From Spirochaetia bacterium UBA5368 (GTDB lineage: Bacteria; Spirochaetota; UBA4802; UBA5368): a stretch of 9,373 nt of DNA. The notes under the pieces are model-generated. The model was not told where the DNA came from. It searched no databases and was given only the letters and a program-made list of their open reading frames with translations. Each line of letters opens with the position of its first letter. The stretch's first letter is position 1. A program made the position numbers and the translations under genes. The stretch spans positions 69,677 to 79,049 of the forward strand of contig DHPI01000015.1 of assembly GCA_002407865.1 (NCBI GenBank). Direction: 5' to 3'. Positions 1 through 6,591 of this stretch are shown piece after piece.

Positions 1-552
1 GCGAAAAACCCCCGCCGCGGCCCCGAGCGCCCCGCCGATATCAGTGCCCTGCATCCGTATCGAGTCCGTACCGGCCGATTCGAGAAACATCAGAAACGCG
101 TCGACATCGGAGGTAAGCGGGCACTGCATATACGCGGTGCCGGCAAAAAGGATAAGCCCGATGCGTCCCGCCGCGGGGCGCTCAGCCATCATGCGGATAG
201 CGTCTTTGGCGCGGGAAAGCCGGTCGGGCCGCACGTCACGCGCCAGCATGCTGCGCGACACATCAAGCGCGATAAGCAGATCGGCGCCTTCATTATGCGC
301 CTCGCGTGTTATCTCGCCCCACTGCGGCCGCAGCAGCAGAAACCCCGACAACGCAATCGCGACGATGACAAGCGCCGTTTTCAGGCGGATAAAGACGGTG
401 TTCCCCCGGAAAATCGCGCGCCTCATACGCTGATCGCGCAACGCGTTTTCCATCACGCGCCGCTTCCATGCCAGGTGCCAGATATATGCCCCCAGCACCA
501 TCAGCGTAATAACCGCGACATACGGCGCGTACTGCATATTGCCGAAGCTCAT
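1..552 (-). CDS. batB: BatB-like VWA-domain membrane protein (partial; C-terminus beyond left edge)
   Basis: The first 184 codons are visible and the frame is open to the window edge. The protein begins MSFGNMQYAPYVAVITLMVLG, giving one membrane segment at about residues 10-27. A basic loop follows, then a second segment at about 57-75 (LKTALVIVAIALSGFLLL) ending in the 'RPQWGE' motif typical of BatA/BatB proteins. A von Willebrand A domain starts near residue 90. Its MIDAS metal site is visible as D97-V-S99-R-S101, with the threonine at T170 (QGTDIGGAL). The start ATG overlaps the batA stop by one base (TGATG), and an AGGAAGG SD lies 7 bases upstream, so the genes are probably translationally coupled. 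In known Bat systems BatB is a membrane-anchored VWA protein, often fused or adjacent to TPR proteins (BatC/E). Whether this one carries TPRs cannot be seen here. Family assignment is firm; the A/B distinction rests on position after batA and on sequence style. Confidence 0.9.
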   Translation of the reverse strand, partial: MSFGNMQYAPYVAVITLMVLGAYIWHLAWKRRVMENALRDQRMRRAIFRGNTVFIRLKTALVIVAIALSGFLLLRPQWGEITREAHNEGADLLIALDVSRSMLARDVRPDRLSRAKDAIRMMAERPAAGRIGLILFAGTAYMQCPLTSDVDAFLMFLESAGTDSIRMQGTDIGGALGAAAGVFR

Positions 553-1547
553 CACGGGACCTTCCTGTACACCAGCGAGCGAAGCGCGATATCAGTAAAA
601 AAAACTCCCACTGCGATGACGAGAAAAATCATGAAAGAATCGGAAAACTCATGGTACACGCGCGTCGCGATATCGCTTTTTTCCAGACTGTCGATATCGC
701 GCACATTTCCCCAGAATACGCCGCTCGAGGTGGCGCGGTAGAATTTCCCCCCGCTTACACCTGAGACGCTGCGCAGCACGCCTTCGTCAAAATGATTGTA
801 AAGATACCGTTTTCCCCAGAAAATGCCCCCTCCGGGATACGGCACCCTGCCATCCTTGCCGATTCCCACCGAGTATATTTTTATTCCCATGCCGGCGCAG
901 AGCCGCGCCGCGGTTTCGGGATCGATCGAGCCCCGGTTGTTCATGCCGTCGGTTACGAGCAGAATCATTTTGCTCTTCGCTCCCCCCTCGTCCATCCTCG
1001 ACGCGGCGAGCGCTATCGCCTCGCCGATAGCGGTTCCCTCCTCCTCCACCGAGGTGAAACCGGCCTCGTCGACAATATCGGGAAGCATCCGATGATCGAG
1101 CGTCAGAGGGCACTGGAGGTACGCCTCGCCCGAAAAGACAACCATGCCGATACGGTCACCGCTTCTTTTTCGAATAAAATCCTTCACCGCCTGCTTCGCC
1201 ACTTCGAGGCGGTTCTTCGGCGTAAAATCCTCTCCCATCATCGAATCGGACACGTCGAGGACTATCATGATGTCGATGCCCGATGATGTAATGCTCGAGG
1301 CGTCGATGCCCTGCCCCGGCCGGGCAAGCGCGACCACGAGAAGCGCCAGCGACAAATACCGCAACGCCGGGAGGTACGGCCACGTCGCCGTGCGAAATGA
1401 CGCGCGGGCGGGCACGATCGCCTCCGATGATACGGCGACTGCCGCGCCGCGCCGCCGCGTTTTTCCCGCACCGCGGAATAGTAGAATAGCGCATAACGGT
1501 ATAAGCATGAGGAGATACGCGGGATTCTGAAATTCAATCGCGTGCAC
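552..1547 (-). CDS. batA: BatA-like VWA-domain membrane protein
   Basis: This is a 331-residue protein if translation starts at the GTG at 1547. I prefer that start because GGGAGG lies 6 bases upstream and the product then begins VHAIEFQNPAYLLMLIPL, the usual BatA N-terminus. An upstream in-frame ATG would add 39 arginine-rich residues that are out-of-frame translation of the preceding gene. The layout is a membrane segment at about 10-24, a second at about 60-75 ending 'ALARPGQG', and a VWA domain at about 90-285. MIDAS residues are D98-V-S100-D-S102, T172 and D200 (LVTDGMNN). A final membrane segment lies near 310-325 (FMIFLVIAVGVFFTDIAL). The 'RVPYPGGG' loop and the 'LEKSDI' helix before the last segment are also BatA-like. 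The gene overlaps its upstream neighbour by 14 bases. Bat proteins are known from aerotolerance work in Bacteroides and are widespread with MoxR ATPases; their molecular role is not settled. Confidence 0.93.
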   Translation of the reverse strand: MHAIEFQNPAYLLMLIPLCAILLFRGAGKTRRRGAAVAVSSEAIVPARASFRTATWPYLPALRYLSLALLVVALARPGQGIDASSITSSGIDIMIVLDVSDSMMGEDFTPKNRLEVAKQAVKDFIRKRSGDRIGMVVFSGEAYLQCPLTLDHRMLPDIVDEAGFTSVEEEGTAIGEAIALAASRMDEGGAKSKMILLVTDGMNNRGSIDPETAARLCAGMGIKIYSVGIGKDGRVPYPGGGIFWGKRYLYNHFDEGVLRSVSGVSGGKFYRATSSGVFWGNVRDIDSLEKSDIATRVYHEFSDSFMIFLVIAVGVFFTDIALRSLVYRKVP

Positions 1548-2541
1548 GGCGCGCCTCCCGCGAAAGCCGTTTCGCGACACCGGCCGCAGCCTCAAGGTTC
1601 GCGCGGAGTTCGCCCTCCGACGGCGGGAATTCCGCGAACTTCGACAGGCTCCACAACCGCGCAAGCGCCGCCATGTCGCCGCACAGCGGCCCGGCGGCGA
1701 AGGCCGGAACGCCGCGCCGCACGGCGTTGATCATCTCGGCATCGGTCATCTCCATCGCGTTAATCTCGAAGAGCGCCGAAACATATTTCCGGAAGATACG
1801 CGAAAGCTCGACGGCGAACTCCCCGCTTTTTTCGTTTTCAATAAAGCGCTTTTTTTTCAGCGCTTCCAGTTCCCGCATAAATACGTCGATCGGCCGCGGC
1901 GGCTCCGGGACAGGCGCATCAACGACTTTCCTTTTTTTCCAGTACCGCCATCCGAAAAACAGGGCTGCGGCGACGGCAAACAGGCACGCGCATAGCACCA
2001 GCACGCGCAGGTAGTTTCCGTACAGATCGAGCGGCGGTTCGATATCCTGAAATTCTCCCTGCGGATTCACGGCACGCACGTCGATGACCGGGACCCGGTA
2101 GCCGATTTTCACGCCGTCAGGGCCGTCGATATCTATGTCCGGGAGCGCGTACCTCCCCGGCCGGTAATACGAGAGCGACACCGTCAGCGTGCGCGACACT
2201 TTCCCGAGGCGCGACGCGTCTTTCTGTTCCGCATCGTGCACAATACACAACGGAACGCCGTCGGCGGTCTTTTCGTTTTTCGCATCGGCGCCGGGCAAAG
2301 GATACTGCGCATCCCTCTGCGGCAGCGTGACACGCATGCGCAATGCGCCTTCTCCTGAAATAATGACACGGTATTTCACCGGCTCGCCGACAGCCGTTTT
2401 GCCGGGATTTACATCCGCCGCTATTACGGGATAGTCATCACCGGCGAATACCGCGCTGTTGAACGCGGCAATGGCGGGGAAAGCGGCCATTCCCATCACA
2501 CATACCGCCGTGACTGTTTTCAAATATATGAATCTCATCAT
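1534..2541 (-). CDS. BatD/DUF4381-like exported, membrane-anchored protein of the Bat operon
   Basis: With the ATG at 2541 the product has 335 residues. A signal peptide lies at about 1-26 (hydrophobic TVTAVCVMGMAAFPAIAA). An extracytoplasmic beta-rich region follows at about 35-165, and it includes 'VNPGKTAVGEPVKYRVIISG', similar to the repeats of BatD-type proteins. One membrane helix lies at about 177-198, followed at once by WKKRK, which predicts a cytoplasmic C-terminus. The last 135 residues are helical and contain 'GEFAVELSRIFRKYVSALF...MEMTDAEM', the pattern seen in DUF4381/BatD C-terminal domains. The start is uncertain. A GTG at 2604 and an ATG at 2601 lie in frame, and the ATG at 2601 overlaps the upstream stop as TGATG. 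Neither has a well-spaced SD, and either would put 20-21 extra residues before the signal peptide. Its place between DUF58 and batA suggests a periplasm-facing partner of the VWA proteins. It is shorter than full BatD, with one beta domain rather than several. Confidence 0.8.
   Translation of the reverse strand: MMRFIYLKTVTAVCVMGMAAFPAIAAFNSAVFAGDDYPVIAADVNPGKTAVGEPVKYRVIISGEGALRMRVTLPQRDAQYPLPGADAKNEKTADGVPLCIVHDAEQKDASRLGKVSRTLTVSLSYYRPGRYALPDIDIDGPDGVKIGYRVPVIDVRAVNPQGEFQDIEPPLDLYGNYLRVLVLCACLFAVAAALFFGWRYWKKRKVVDAPVPEPPRPIDVFMRELEALKKKRFIENEKSGEFAVELSRIFRKYVSALFEINAMEMTDAEMINAVRRGVPAFAAGPLCGDMAALARLWSLSKFAEFPPSEGELRANLEAAAGVAKRLSREARRARD
1554..1559 (-). promoter_or_regulatory. Shine-Dalgarno sequence that sets the batA GTG start
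   Basis: GGGAGG lies 6 bases before the GTG at 1547, inside the 3' end of the preceding gene. It supports the GTG over an in-frame ATG at 1664, which would add an atypical arginine-rich extension. Confidence 0.7.
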
Positions 2542-2600
2542 GGTAATCGCCACGAAAATATATCTCGCATACGGCCATCCGCCCCGTTGTGCGCCGCGCA

Positions 2601-3437
2601 TCACCTGGCGCGGGCCCGATACGCCCTGCTTCTTCTCTCGAAGAACCTCAACATCGGGGTTTCAACCGGTTCATCGGTGCGAAGGTAGATCGCGTCCAAT
2701 CCGCGAAAGGCGGGCAAGCGTCTCTCCCGCGGCAGCGTGTCGGACAGAAACGATCTTCCCGTTTCCATATCAAAAAATTCCACAAGGCCGGAAAAACCGA
2801 TCGTCCGCTCCATTGGATCGGCAACGACGACGGGGATGACATCGTGCCGCTTCGACAGGCGGCGCAGGCCCGATTCGAAATCGCCGTCTAAAAAATCGGA
2901 GATCACGAATATGATGCTTCGTTTCTTCAACACCCGCCCCGCAAAGTCGACGGCCTTCGCGATGTCGGTGCCCCTGCTGCGCGGCCGGTGCCCGCGCAGC
3001 TCATCGAACACGGCATAGGTAAAGCGGCCGCCCTTTCGAGGCGCGATATATTTTTCCACCTTGTCGGTAAACAGCATCACCGACAGGCGGTCGTTGTTCA
3101 TCCGCGCAAGATACAGAAGCAGCATGGCCGTTTCGAGCACAAGGTCGCGCTTGCTGCGCACGCTGCCAAAGCTCACCGACGCGGAGCAGTCCACCATCAG
3201 CATGACTGAAAGCTCCCGCTCTTCGATATATTCCTTCACATACAGGTTTCTCGTTCTTGCCGACACGTTCCAGTCTATGTGGCGCACGTCATCGCCGTAC
3301 TGGTACTCCCGCACGGAATTGAAGAGCAGCCCGTATCCCCTGAACGCGGAACGGTACTCGCCGATAAAAAGCGAATCGAGTTTCCTGCGGGTCGTTATCC
3401 TGATTTTTCTGAAAAGGGCGCGCGAATCCTGATCCAC
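2601..3437 (-). CDS. DUF58 family protein (VWA-like fold), MoxR partner
   Basis: The product has 278 residues from a GTG start at 3437. That start is favoured by a GGAGG 9 bases upstream and by the product opening VDQDSRALFRKIRITTRRKL, a usual DUF58 N-terminus. A longer ATG start would overlap moxR by about 44 bases. The DUF58 signature is at residues 43-61 (REYQYGDDVRHIDWNVSAR). A VWA-like core follows with a full MIDAS-type set: D83-C-S85-A-S87, T157 (RGTDIA) and D181 (VISDFLDGD). There is no signal peptide or membrane segment, so it is probably cytosolic. The stop overlaps the next gene's upstream start codons. DUF58 proteins sit next to moxR in many genomes and are thought to be clients or adaptors of the ATPase. 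No enzymatic activity is established for the family. Confidence 0.93.
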   Translation of the reverse strand: MDQDSRALFRKIRITTRRKLDSLFIGEYRSAFRGYGLLFNSVREYQYGDDVRHIDWNVSARTRNLYVKEYIEERELSVMLMVDCSASVSFGSVRSKRDLVLETAMLLLYLARMNNDRLSVMLFTDKVEKYIAPRKGGRFTYAVFDELRGHRPRSRGTDIAKAVDFAGRVLKKRSIIFVISDFLDGDFESGLRRLSKRHDVIPVVVADPMERTIGFSGLVEFFDMETGRSFLSDTLPRERRLPAFRGLDAIYLRTDEPVETPMLRFFERRSRAYRARAR

Positions 3438-3438
3438 G

Positions 3439-4422
3439 TCACGGCACCTCCACGGAATCGAACACCATTGCGACCGCATCATCGGGCTTTATGCCCTCGG
3501 CCTCGGCTTCGTAGCTTAGAATAATCCGGTGCCGCAGCACGTCGCGGCCAATCTCCTTGATGTCGTCGGGCGTCACGTAACCGCGCCCGCGGATGAAGGC
3601 CGAGCAGCGCCCCGCCTTCATCAGGGCGATCGACGCGCGGGGGCTAGCGCCGTATTCAATGAAACGCCTCGCCGCCGTGTTTTTCGGCGCGCGCGTTTCA
3701 CCGACAAGGTTTACAATATAATCGATTATTTTTTCGTCGATATATATGCCGCTCACCAGCTCGGCCTTCATTGCCATGTCCGCGGGGCTGATAATTGTTT
3801 CAAGATCGTCGACGCTCGCGCTTTCGTGCCGCCTGAGTATCTCCTTTTCTTCTTCCGGGGCGGGATACTCCACAATGCACTTCATAAAAAAGCGGTCTAT
3901 CTGCGCCTCGGGCAGGGGATATGTTCCCTCCTGCTCTATCGGGTTTTCCGTCGCAAGCACCATGAACGGCCTTTGCAGCTCATGGGTTTCCTCGCCGATT
4001 GTCACGGCGCGCTCTTCCATACACTGAAGCAGCGCCGACTGCACCTTCGCGGGGGCGCGGTTGATCTCGTCGGCAAGCAGAATATTCGTGAAAAGCGGCC
4101 CACGGCGCGTAAAAAAATCCATATCGCGCGGATTGTAGATGCGGGTGCCGATAAGGTCGGCCGGAAGGAGATCGGGCGTAAACTGTATGCGCTGAAACTC
4201 GGCATCGATGCACTTCGCGAACGCGCGCACGGCAAGTGTCTTCGCCAGCCCCGGCATCCCCTCGAGCAGGATATGCCCGTCCGACAGAAAGGCCATAAGT
4301 ATCCGGTCAATCATACGCTCCTGTCCGATGACGACCTTCCCGATCTCACCCTTCATTTTCTGAATGAATATATTTTCATTCATTATCCGCGCTGAAAGCG
4401 CCTCTATTTCCGCATAGTTCAT
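3439..4422 (-). CDS. moxR: MoxR family AAA+ ATPase
   Basis: This is a 327-residue protein, normal length for MoxR. The AAA+ core is complete. Walker A is G55-MPGLAK-T62. Walker B is ILLADE, with D118 and E119, followed by INRAPAKVQSALLQCMEE. Sensor 1 is LATENP (N160), and the conserved 'PLPEAQIDRF' segment carries R177. A C-terminal helical lid follows, containing 'ASPRASIAL' and 'RGRGYVTPDDI', both standard for the family. The ATG is preceded by AGGAG at 6 bases. It is the first gene of the operon, and a terminator for the gene behind it lies about 90 bases upstream, so its promoter should lie within roughly 4423-4513. I found no convincing -35/-10 pair there. MoxR ATPases act as chaperone-like remodelers for VWA-containing partners, which fits the four downstream genes. 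Confidence 0.96.
   Translation of the reverse strand: MNYAEIEALSARIMNENIFIQKMKGEIGKVVIGQERMIDRILMAFLSDGHILLEGMPGLAKTLAVRAFAKCIDAEFQRIQFTPDLLPADLIGTRIYNPRDMDFFTRRGPLFTNILLADEINRAPAKVQSALLQCMEERAVTIGEETHELQRPFMVLATENPIEQEGTYPLPEAQIDRFFMKCIVEYPAPEEEKEILRRHESASVDDLETIISPADMAMKAELVSGIYIDEKIIDYIVNLVGETRAPKNTAARRFIEYGASPRASIALMKAGRCSAFIRGRGYVTPDDIKEIGRDVLRHRIILSYEAEAEGIKPDDAVAMVFDSVEVP
3447..3451 (-). promoter_or_regulatory. Shine-Dalgarno sequence that sets the DUF58 GTG start
   Basis: GGAGG lies within the last codons of moxR, 9 bases before the GTG at 3437. It is the only strong SD near this junction and decides the start against the upstream in-frame ATG. Confidence 0.7.
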
Positions 4423-4513
4423 TGCACGCTCCTGATGCCCGGCGTTGACGCGTTCACACGCGGGCGCCCTGTAAATTCAATCGTATGTGAGACGTCGAAC
4501 GCGCCTTTGTTAC

Positions 4514-4542
4514 AAAAAGAAGGCGGACATATATCCGCCTTC
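4514..4542 (-). terminator. Intrinsic terminator of the LysM gene
   Basis: On the minus strand a perfect 9-bp stem (GAAGGCGGA / TCCGCCTTC, plus positions 4519-4527 and 4534-4542) with a 6-base loop is followed by five T residues (4514-4518). It lies about 37 bases past the LysM gene stop and separates that transcript from the moxR operon. A short T run also follows on the plus side, but no plus-strand gene ends there. Confidence 0.85.
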
Positions 4543-4579
4543 ATGCATTTTTCACGTTATATTCCAGACGCCGGTTACG

Positions 4580-5962
4580 TTATTCCGCGGGAACGTCCCC
4601 CGCCGCATCGACCGGAAAATCATCCATGTCTTTCACGGCATCGTCCGCGGGCAATGTAAGATCCGCGTCGTCACTTTCTTTTTCGGGATATTCCGGCTCC
4701 TTCGGCTTCACCGCCGCCTCATCTTTTTTCATAACCGGCTCTTTTTTAAGCACGGGCACCTTCAGCTTCATGCCGGGCTGGATGATATGCGGATTTCTGA
4801 TGATATCCCTGTTCGCGTTGAATATCTTTTTCCAGAGCCTGGGATTATCGTAGAACTTTCCGGCGATTCTCCACAGGCAGTCGCGCCGCGACGGATTATA
4901 CACAACTTTGTATATTGTATAATCCGTAGCCGTCTCGATCTTTTCGCCGGCCTTCTTTGATGTTCCCTCAATGACCGCCGTTTCTTTTTCCCCTTTTGCT
5001 CCCGGTTTTACAACGGCATCGGCCTTCTTTACTGCAATGACCGCCGCGGCAAGGCGTTTCGCCTCCGACGACGACGACATTGATTCACGGTATTTTGCGT
5101 CATCGTACTGCGCCTTCGCGGCCGCAAGCGCCTCTTTCGAACCGTCAAGCTCGTCTTTCGCCGCGGCAGCGCCTTCCGATTTCTCCGCCTTCTCGATCAA
5201 CGACCCGGCATCGGCAATTCCCGCCTCGGAGGATTTTTTCAACGCGATAAGATACGCCTCATCGGCGTTCACTTTGGCGGCGTCGACCGCGGCGAAGCCC
5301 TTTTTCAGCTCGAGCGACGCGAGGGCGTCCTCGGCTGTTTTATTGTTTTCCTCCGCGGCATTCAGCTTGTCGGGACAGTATTCGGCGGCGTTGTACCGCT
5401 TCGCCTCGGCGATGGTGATGACAACCTCGTCGACGGCGTCACGCAGTATGCCCTGTTTGCCAAGCGCCGCGTTCCTGGCGTTCTTGGCCAGCATATCGGC
5501 CTCGAGCGCGTTCCGGTAGCTTTCAAGAAACTTCTTTTCTTCGTATTGCGCGGCGGCCTTCTTTAAGGCGTCCTGCGCCTGCGCATAGTCATCCTTCGCA
5601 AGTTCGGACGCGTACGCCTCTGTCGCATCGTCGAGGCTCTTTTCCGCGATATCCATGGTGTCCTTCGCAAGCAACGGCAGCGATTTCTCGTACGCGTCTC
5701 GCGCCTTCTCGAACGCGGTTATCGCGCTCGTTTTGGCATTGTCCAGCTCTTCGTTCTTGATAAAATCATGGCTCGCATACAGGGCCTTGTCCGCGGCCGC
5801 GATCTCGTCCGGCGCGTATTTATTGGCCTTCAGCGACAGCGCGTTGCTTATTTCCAGCTTCGCGCGCGACATTTCACGAACGGGAATCGGCTCGCCGCAC
5901 ATTGCGGCCATGGAAAGAGGAAGGGCGCACATGAGTGCGATGATATAATATATCTTTTTCAT
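4580..5962 (-). CDS. Exported LysM-domain protein with degenerate helical repeats
   Basis: The product has 460 residues. The N-terminus MKKIYYIIALMCALPLSMAAMC is a signal peptide. C22 resembles a lipobox cysteine, but methionine at -1 is atypical, so lipidation is doubtful. Residues about 30-310 are almost wholly alpha-helical and rich in Ala, Lys, Glu and Asp. They fall into about four degenerate units of 55-60 residues (roughly 33-98, 105-165, 185-245 and 250-310), each a pattern of spaced alanines with 'Y' and 'A..A...A' heptad-like runs. This resembles DUF4398-type domains. A LysM domain lies at about 348-403 (RDCLWRIAGKFYDNPRLW...NPHIIQPGMKLKVP) and should bind peptidoglycan. The tail (about 404-460) is charged, first Lys/Pro and then strongly acidic. 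The ATG has a modest AGGGG 7 bases upstream. The likely role is an envelope structural or scaffold protein in the periplasm; no enzyme motif is visible. Confidence 0.88.
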   Translation of the reverse strand: MKKIYYIIALMCALPLSMAAMCGEPIPVREMSRAKLEISNALSLKANKYAPDEIAAADKALYASHDFIKNEELDNAKTSAITAFEKARDAYEKSLPLLAKDTMDIAEKSLDDATEAYASELAKDDYAQAQDALKKAAAQYEEKKFLESYRNALEADMLAKNARNAALGKQGILRDAVDEVVITIAEAKRYNAAEYCPDKLNAAEENNKTAEDALASLELKKGFAAVDAAKVNADEAYLIALKKSSEAGIADAGSLIEKAEKSEGAAAAKDELDGSKEALAAAKAQYDDAKYRESMSSSSEAKRLAAAVIAVKKADAVVKPGAKGEKETAVIEGTSKKAGEKIETATDYTIYKVVYNPSRRDCLWRIAGKFYDNPRLWKKIFNANRDIIRNPHIIQPGMKLKVPVLKKEPVMKKDEAAVKPKEPEYPEKESDDADLTLPADDAVKDMDDFPVDAAGDVPAE

Positions 5963-6097
5963 ACTACTGCCCCTGTTGATTTATTTTTACACCAATGAAA
6001 AATCACCGGTTAAAAAACTGCCGTTGCACGCATGATTCGAATATTACTGTTTACCGCTATTTTGCCGCAAAAAAGGACACAGTCTTTCGCCGTATTT

Positions 6098-6436
6098 TTA
6101 TCTCGCAAAGGTCTCTAGTGCATCCTCTTCTGAATCATATATTTCAAAAAACGATGTGAGTTTGGTAAGCTCGAAAACCTTGCGCACCGAGGCGTACACA
6201 TTGATAATTTTCAATCCGCCCTGATATTTTTTAAGATTTGAAAGGCTCGATATAAGCGCTCCGATTCCGGATGAATCAATATACGAAACCTTTTCAAGGT
6301 TGATAATGACGTTGTAACGCTTCTCCTCAATGAGCTTGTTGATAATATCTTTTATTTCCGGGGCGTTGTATAAGTCTATCTCTCCCGAAATATCCAAGAC
6401 AACGACATCACCCCTGGTACGTTTAGTAATATCCAT
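6098..6436 (-). CDS. STAS-domain anti-sigma-factor antagonist (SpoIIAA/RsbV type)
   Basis: The product has 112 residues from the ATG at 6436, chosen because AAGGAG lies 9 bases upstream and the protein then starts directly at the STAS fold (MDITKRTRGDVVVLDISGEI). An in-frame ATG at 6466 would add ten residues but would lie much closer to the predicted transcription start. The phosphorylation motif is intact: D54-S55-S56-G (SYIDSSGIGAL). By analogy with RsbV, S55 is the expected phosphoserine. Members of this family bind a serine kinase/anti-sigma factor when unphosphorylated, releasing the sigma factor or another target. No HATPase-type kinase or PP2C phosphatase gene is adjacent, so its partners are encoded elsewhere. 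A strong promoter lies just upstream, which suggests independent expression. Some stand-alone STAS proteins in spirochaetes and others control flagella or secretion rather than sigma factors, so the target is open. Confidence 0.92.
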   Translation of the reverse strand: MDITKRTRGDVVVLDISGEIDLYNAPEIKDIINKLIEEKRYNVIINLEKVSYIDSSGIGALISSLSNLKKYQGGLKIINVYASVRKVFELTKLTSFFEIYDSEEDALETFAR

Positions 6437-6445
6437 CCCCGCTAA

Positions 6446-6451
6446 CTCCTT
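6446..6451 (-). promoter_or_regulatory. Shine-Dalgarno sequence of the STAS gene
   Basis: AAGGAG lies 9 bases before the ATG at 6436 and supports this start over the ATG at 6466, which has no comparable SD. Confidence 0.75.
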
Positions 6452-6493
6452 GTCAGATTCTGCCAACGAACACGTGGTTCAGAATAGCCTTTC

Positions 6494-6522
6494 ATGCTAC
6501 TACATCGATTCTTTACTGTCAA
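6494..6522 (-). promoter_or_regulatory. Sigma-70-type promoter of the STAS gene
   Basis: A perfect -35 TTGACA (6517-6522) and a -10 TAGCAT (6494-6499, 4 of 6 to consensus) are separated by exactly 17 bases on the minus strand. Transcription should start near 6487, leaving a leader of about 50 bases before the ATG at 6436. The AT-rich bases upstream (about 6523-6552) could serve as an UP element. Confidence 0.7.
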
Positions 6523-6553
6523 TATAAAATATTTTCGTATTCGCAAATATTTA

Positions 6554-6584
6554 ACGCTCCGTAGCGCCCCGTCTGTCGAGACGG
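6554..6584 (-). terminator. Possible tgt terminator (two small hairpins, no good T run)
   Basis: Just past the tgt stop, the minus strand has a 6-bp stem CCGTCT/AGACGG with a 4-base loop (6569-6584). A 4-bp stem CGCT/AGCG follows (6555-6566). Downstream is only TTAAATATTTG, not a true T tract. The position suits a terminator, but the signal is weak, and part of it may be a leader or spacer structure. Confidence 0.4.
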
Positions 6585-6591
6585 ATAAGCG

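Noticed and set aside
3529..4395. Long plus-strand reading frame (288 codons) opposite moxR
   Set aside because: It is antisense to a complete, motif-perfect MoxR gene, has low-complexity basic composition and matches no family I know. It is an open antisense frame produced by GC-rich codon use.
4449..4462. Small hairpin CGCGT-TCAC-ACGCG in the moxR leader
   Set aside because: A 5-bp stem in GC-rich DNA is common by chance, and no regulatory motif accompanies it.
4971..5519. Plus-strand frame rich in Ser/Ala/Phe opposite the LysM gene
   Set aside because: The Ser/Ala/Phe composition is the complement of the Ala/Lys/Glu repeats on the other strand, so it is a shadow of the repeat-rich real gene.
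6013..6065. Possible promoter of the LysM gene (TTGCGG, 18 bases, TAATAT on the minus strand)
   Set aside because: It matches consensus at only 3 of 6 and 4 of 6 positions in an AT-rich spacer. A promoter is expected here, but this pair is not convincing.
6063..6090. Possible terminator after the STAS gene (minus strand, near AAAGACTGTGTCCTTTTTT)
   Set aside because: The T run is good, but the stem is only 3 bp plus a few pairs across a mismatch, too weak to list.
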